A DNA stretch of 62,000 nucleotides from Phoronis australis (Eukaryota; Phoronida; Phoronidae), in the NCBI GenBank assembly GCA_002633005.1, contig NMRA01000279.1, positions 402,422-464,421 of the forward strand. The letters are read 5' to 3'. Below are positions 59,725-62,000 of the stretch, piece by piece. Every line of letters begins with the position of its first letter. Positions within the stretch are counted from its first letter, which is position 1. Under the pieces are notes generated by a model that had not been told where the DNA came from, did no database searches, and saw nothing but the letters and a program-made list of their open reading frames with translations. The translations under genes were made by a program, and so were the position numbers.

Positions 59725-62000
59725 ATCCAATAGGGATTCTCAAAACCAAAATCGAGCACAAGTTTCCCGCAAGTTGAGTCAGCTGTAATGTTGTCAACGT
59801 CGCCTAAAAGTTGCTGCTGTTTTCTAGATGATCGGTGAAGGTCAGTTCAGTTTTTGTCACCGGCCTAAAGTTCAGTGCAGCCGTACGTCGATCAGGTGTG
59901 CTACTTCCTCCTGACCCAGAATATTGCATTGTTCAATAGCTTTGCATTATCCCTGCATAGGCAATTGTATAGGGCATAGGACGCTTACAATAAGTCATTC
60001 ATTTCTTGCCACATTGCGAGGCGAGGAGTCGGGGTGGGTAGTTCCTCGGGCAAAACAAGAAAAAATTAGACAGCACGGCCTGCGTCTAAACAAAAAACTA
60101 GGCGACCAATCAAAATGGAATTGTGTGCAGTGATGGTTTGGAGAAATCGTCATAATCATTGGGGATGGATGGTTCTGTCAGCTCTATGAAGGTGGCCGCA
60201 ACCACCGCTGATGTGGGTAAACCAGAATCACCGAGTTACAGGACCGCGTACTGCAAGTCGCGAGATTGAAAGAGACTTGCAGGTGTTGATACATCTTGGA
60301 AGTGTATTTACCCATGCATCTTAGTTTCTGACGGAGTTGCAGTTGTCGGTTGAAATTTGTGGTTCGGAGATTTGTACAAATTGTAGCGGGTTGCGACAAT
60401 AGGCGTACTTTCACAAACGCAAAAATTGACGAAAAATACTAAACAGATTCAGCTTCAAGAGGCTGTGCGAACTGTCGCTTATACATATATGAACATATGT
60501 CTATGTTACACAATACGGAATGATTGTTTCTGTCTGTCACACAACGTGTAAAAAGACCTTTTGTAGTGAAAGGTGCGGCACATAGTACTCAAATGCGCCC
60601 AGCCTTCGGAACGTAAACTTTATCGTCCGAATTCGTGTTTGATAATGAAAAATAGTTCTTTCGTTTCTTACAATTCAGTAACGGGCGTATACCATTGTCG
60701 TACTATATTGTGCAGAGTATTTAGGACACAAAAAGCCAAGACCGGCCATGTGATGAGCAAATTCTTTTAAATCCTTCATTTTCATAGCCGTAGACAGCTA
60801 TTTCAGCCTGCAGGTGGGAACTTGTGATTCACGACAGTTGTTTTCCCTCTCTGTCTCTGTCACTCACCATTTTTTCCACTGCCAGGTCGTCAGCCGTCAA
60901 CGGTCTCAAAATGTTCAGTTGCTCAGACTCAACCAGAAACAAAATTATCCCGGAAGAGCCTGAGGTGGACCTGTCCTGAGCATTTCATGAGCTTCGTTAA
61001 TCAGAGCTCGTCTGTAATCGCACCTCCCTGCCGGGCTTCGGGCATAACACTTCCTCACATATCTGTGACAGGTTATAATTATCAGCGAGAACATCCGACT
61101 GGTATCGGTTGTCAACAGTTAAATCGGTTGGATTCTTTTTTGAGAAGCTGCGCAACTTTTGTAAGACAATTTATAGCGAAACAGTTTTGTTGATCTATCA
61201 TTGGCGGCAGAGTCGGGGGTCAAGCGAGGGAATTCAAGTTCACGAGAAATCGTGAATTAAATACAGTTAAAACATCTAGAACCGCTCTCCGCCCCCCAAA
61301 ATAACTTTTGATTGAGACCCGGCCGCCTCGTGCACGGTTATGAACTCTCAGGCTTATCCCTGGCGAAATTAGAAGTAATTTCTTGGCTTTTATAGAATTG
61401 ATATTCCGTTATTACTTGACACCCAGCACTTCAACGTCACGCCGGACATTTTGCTCTGATCGTGGTATATAATATTAACCATTGTCAGATTTTGTTTCAA
61501 AGTAGAAACAGATAAATCACTTTGAAATCCAGTAATCATGTTTATTTAATAACGCTTGATTTCTGTCGGATTTTAAAGTATTTTACCAGATTCTATATTG
61601 TCCAATTTTATCTGGTTCCAACATATGCCAGATTTTTTCAAGCTTATAAACCACGTCTCATCAGAACTAGGAGCAAGTTGATATCAGTTTTCATGTCGGT
61701 GAGTTGTCCAAATAGAAAGTGATTCTTAGTCCGTCGAACGCCAACGTGACATTGCTACTCTAACTAAAAAGGCACTCCCACAAAAGCAAAACCAATTTCC
61801 TCATTGTGTTATTTTGTTCATGACAGTATTTATTGAAACGAAGCAACCAACTCATTATAATCAAGACGATGACCCCAGTTAAGGTTTGAAAACAGTAGCC
61901 CATGCTTCATCCGCCAGACGCTTTTTATATTATTGTCTGACAACTGTCACGTCAGTTCAGTTAACCTTGACCTGCCGAAGTTAGGAGGCACAGAACAGTT
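59725..62000 (-). other. 5' flank and 5' UTR region
   Basis: The region lies upstream of the start codon in transcript orientation. No TATA box at a convincing position and no other coding exon were seen; the short ORFs here lack codon or domain character. A GGAGGAAGTAG ETS-like site lies near 59905-59915 on the minus strand, but a single site is weak evidence. Confidence 0.35.

Noticed and set aside
60000-62000. A second gene upstream
   Set aside because: Only short unrelated ORFs without splice-phase support or domain patterns were seen.

Overview
This window is animal nuclear DNA. It shows GT-AG introns, multi-exon extracellular domains, and LINE, Gypsy, MITE and tRNA-derived repeats, with no bacterial-style gene density. 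It is almost entirely one very large gene on the minus strand, from its signal-peptide exon (start codon at 59722-59724) to its stop codon (480-482). AT-rich introns and the domain mix suggest a marine invertebrate, plausibly a deuterostome such as a hemichordate, amphioxus or echinoderm. I cannot name the species.

I traced 46 candidate exons by open frame, splice signals and codon phase. The phases chain without conflict from start to stop, giving about 8.15 kb of CDS and roughly 2,716 residues. The predicted order is: signal peptide; a 10-cysteine EB-like module; about 850 residues of unrecognised, mostly helical ectodomain; a possible SEA-like fold; EGF; NIDO; AMOP; VWD with GDPH and its C-terminal extension; a cadherin/Ig-like beta domain; about 11 EGF modules; a Thr/Ser/Gln-rich mucin stretch; a SEA domain with GSVVV; a last EGF; one transmembrane helix; and a basic, Tyr-containing cytoplasmic tail. 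NIDO-AMOP-VWD-EGF-TM is the MUC4 arrangement. Here it is joined to a MUC1/MUC16-type SEA domain and a large novel N-terminal region.

Layout: 59.7 kb, signal peptide; 55.0-31.3 kb, N-terminal ectodomain exons in long introns; 30.3-17.1 kb, EGF, NIDO, AMOP, VWD and the beta domain; 17.3-5.5 kb, EGF chain and mucin stretch; 5.3-2.9 kb, SEA, EGF and TM; 1.9-0.48 kb, cytoplasmic tail. Next to the stop codon is a six-copy tandem array of perfect or near-perfect hairpins that should lie in the 3' UTR, which runs off the window start.

The introns hold a decayed Gypsy-type retrotransposon (44.9-48.0 kb), LINE fragments, a MITE, a 1.4 kb inverted-repeat element, a 165-bp near-palindrome and two tRNA-like SINE heads. 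They also hold several same-orientation copies of a repeat built from ~146-bp monomers, each carrying a 14-bp core resembling the CTCF motif. No second host gene is supported. All family calls are by eye, without database searches.
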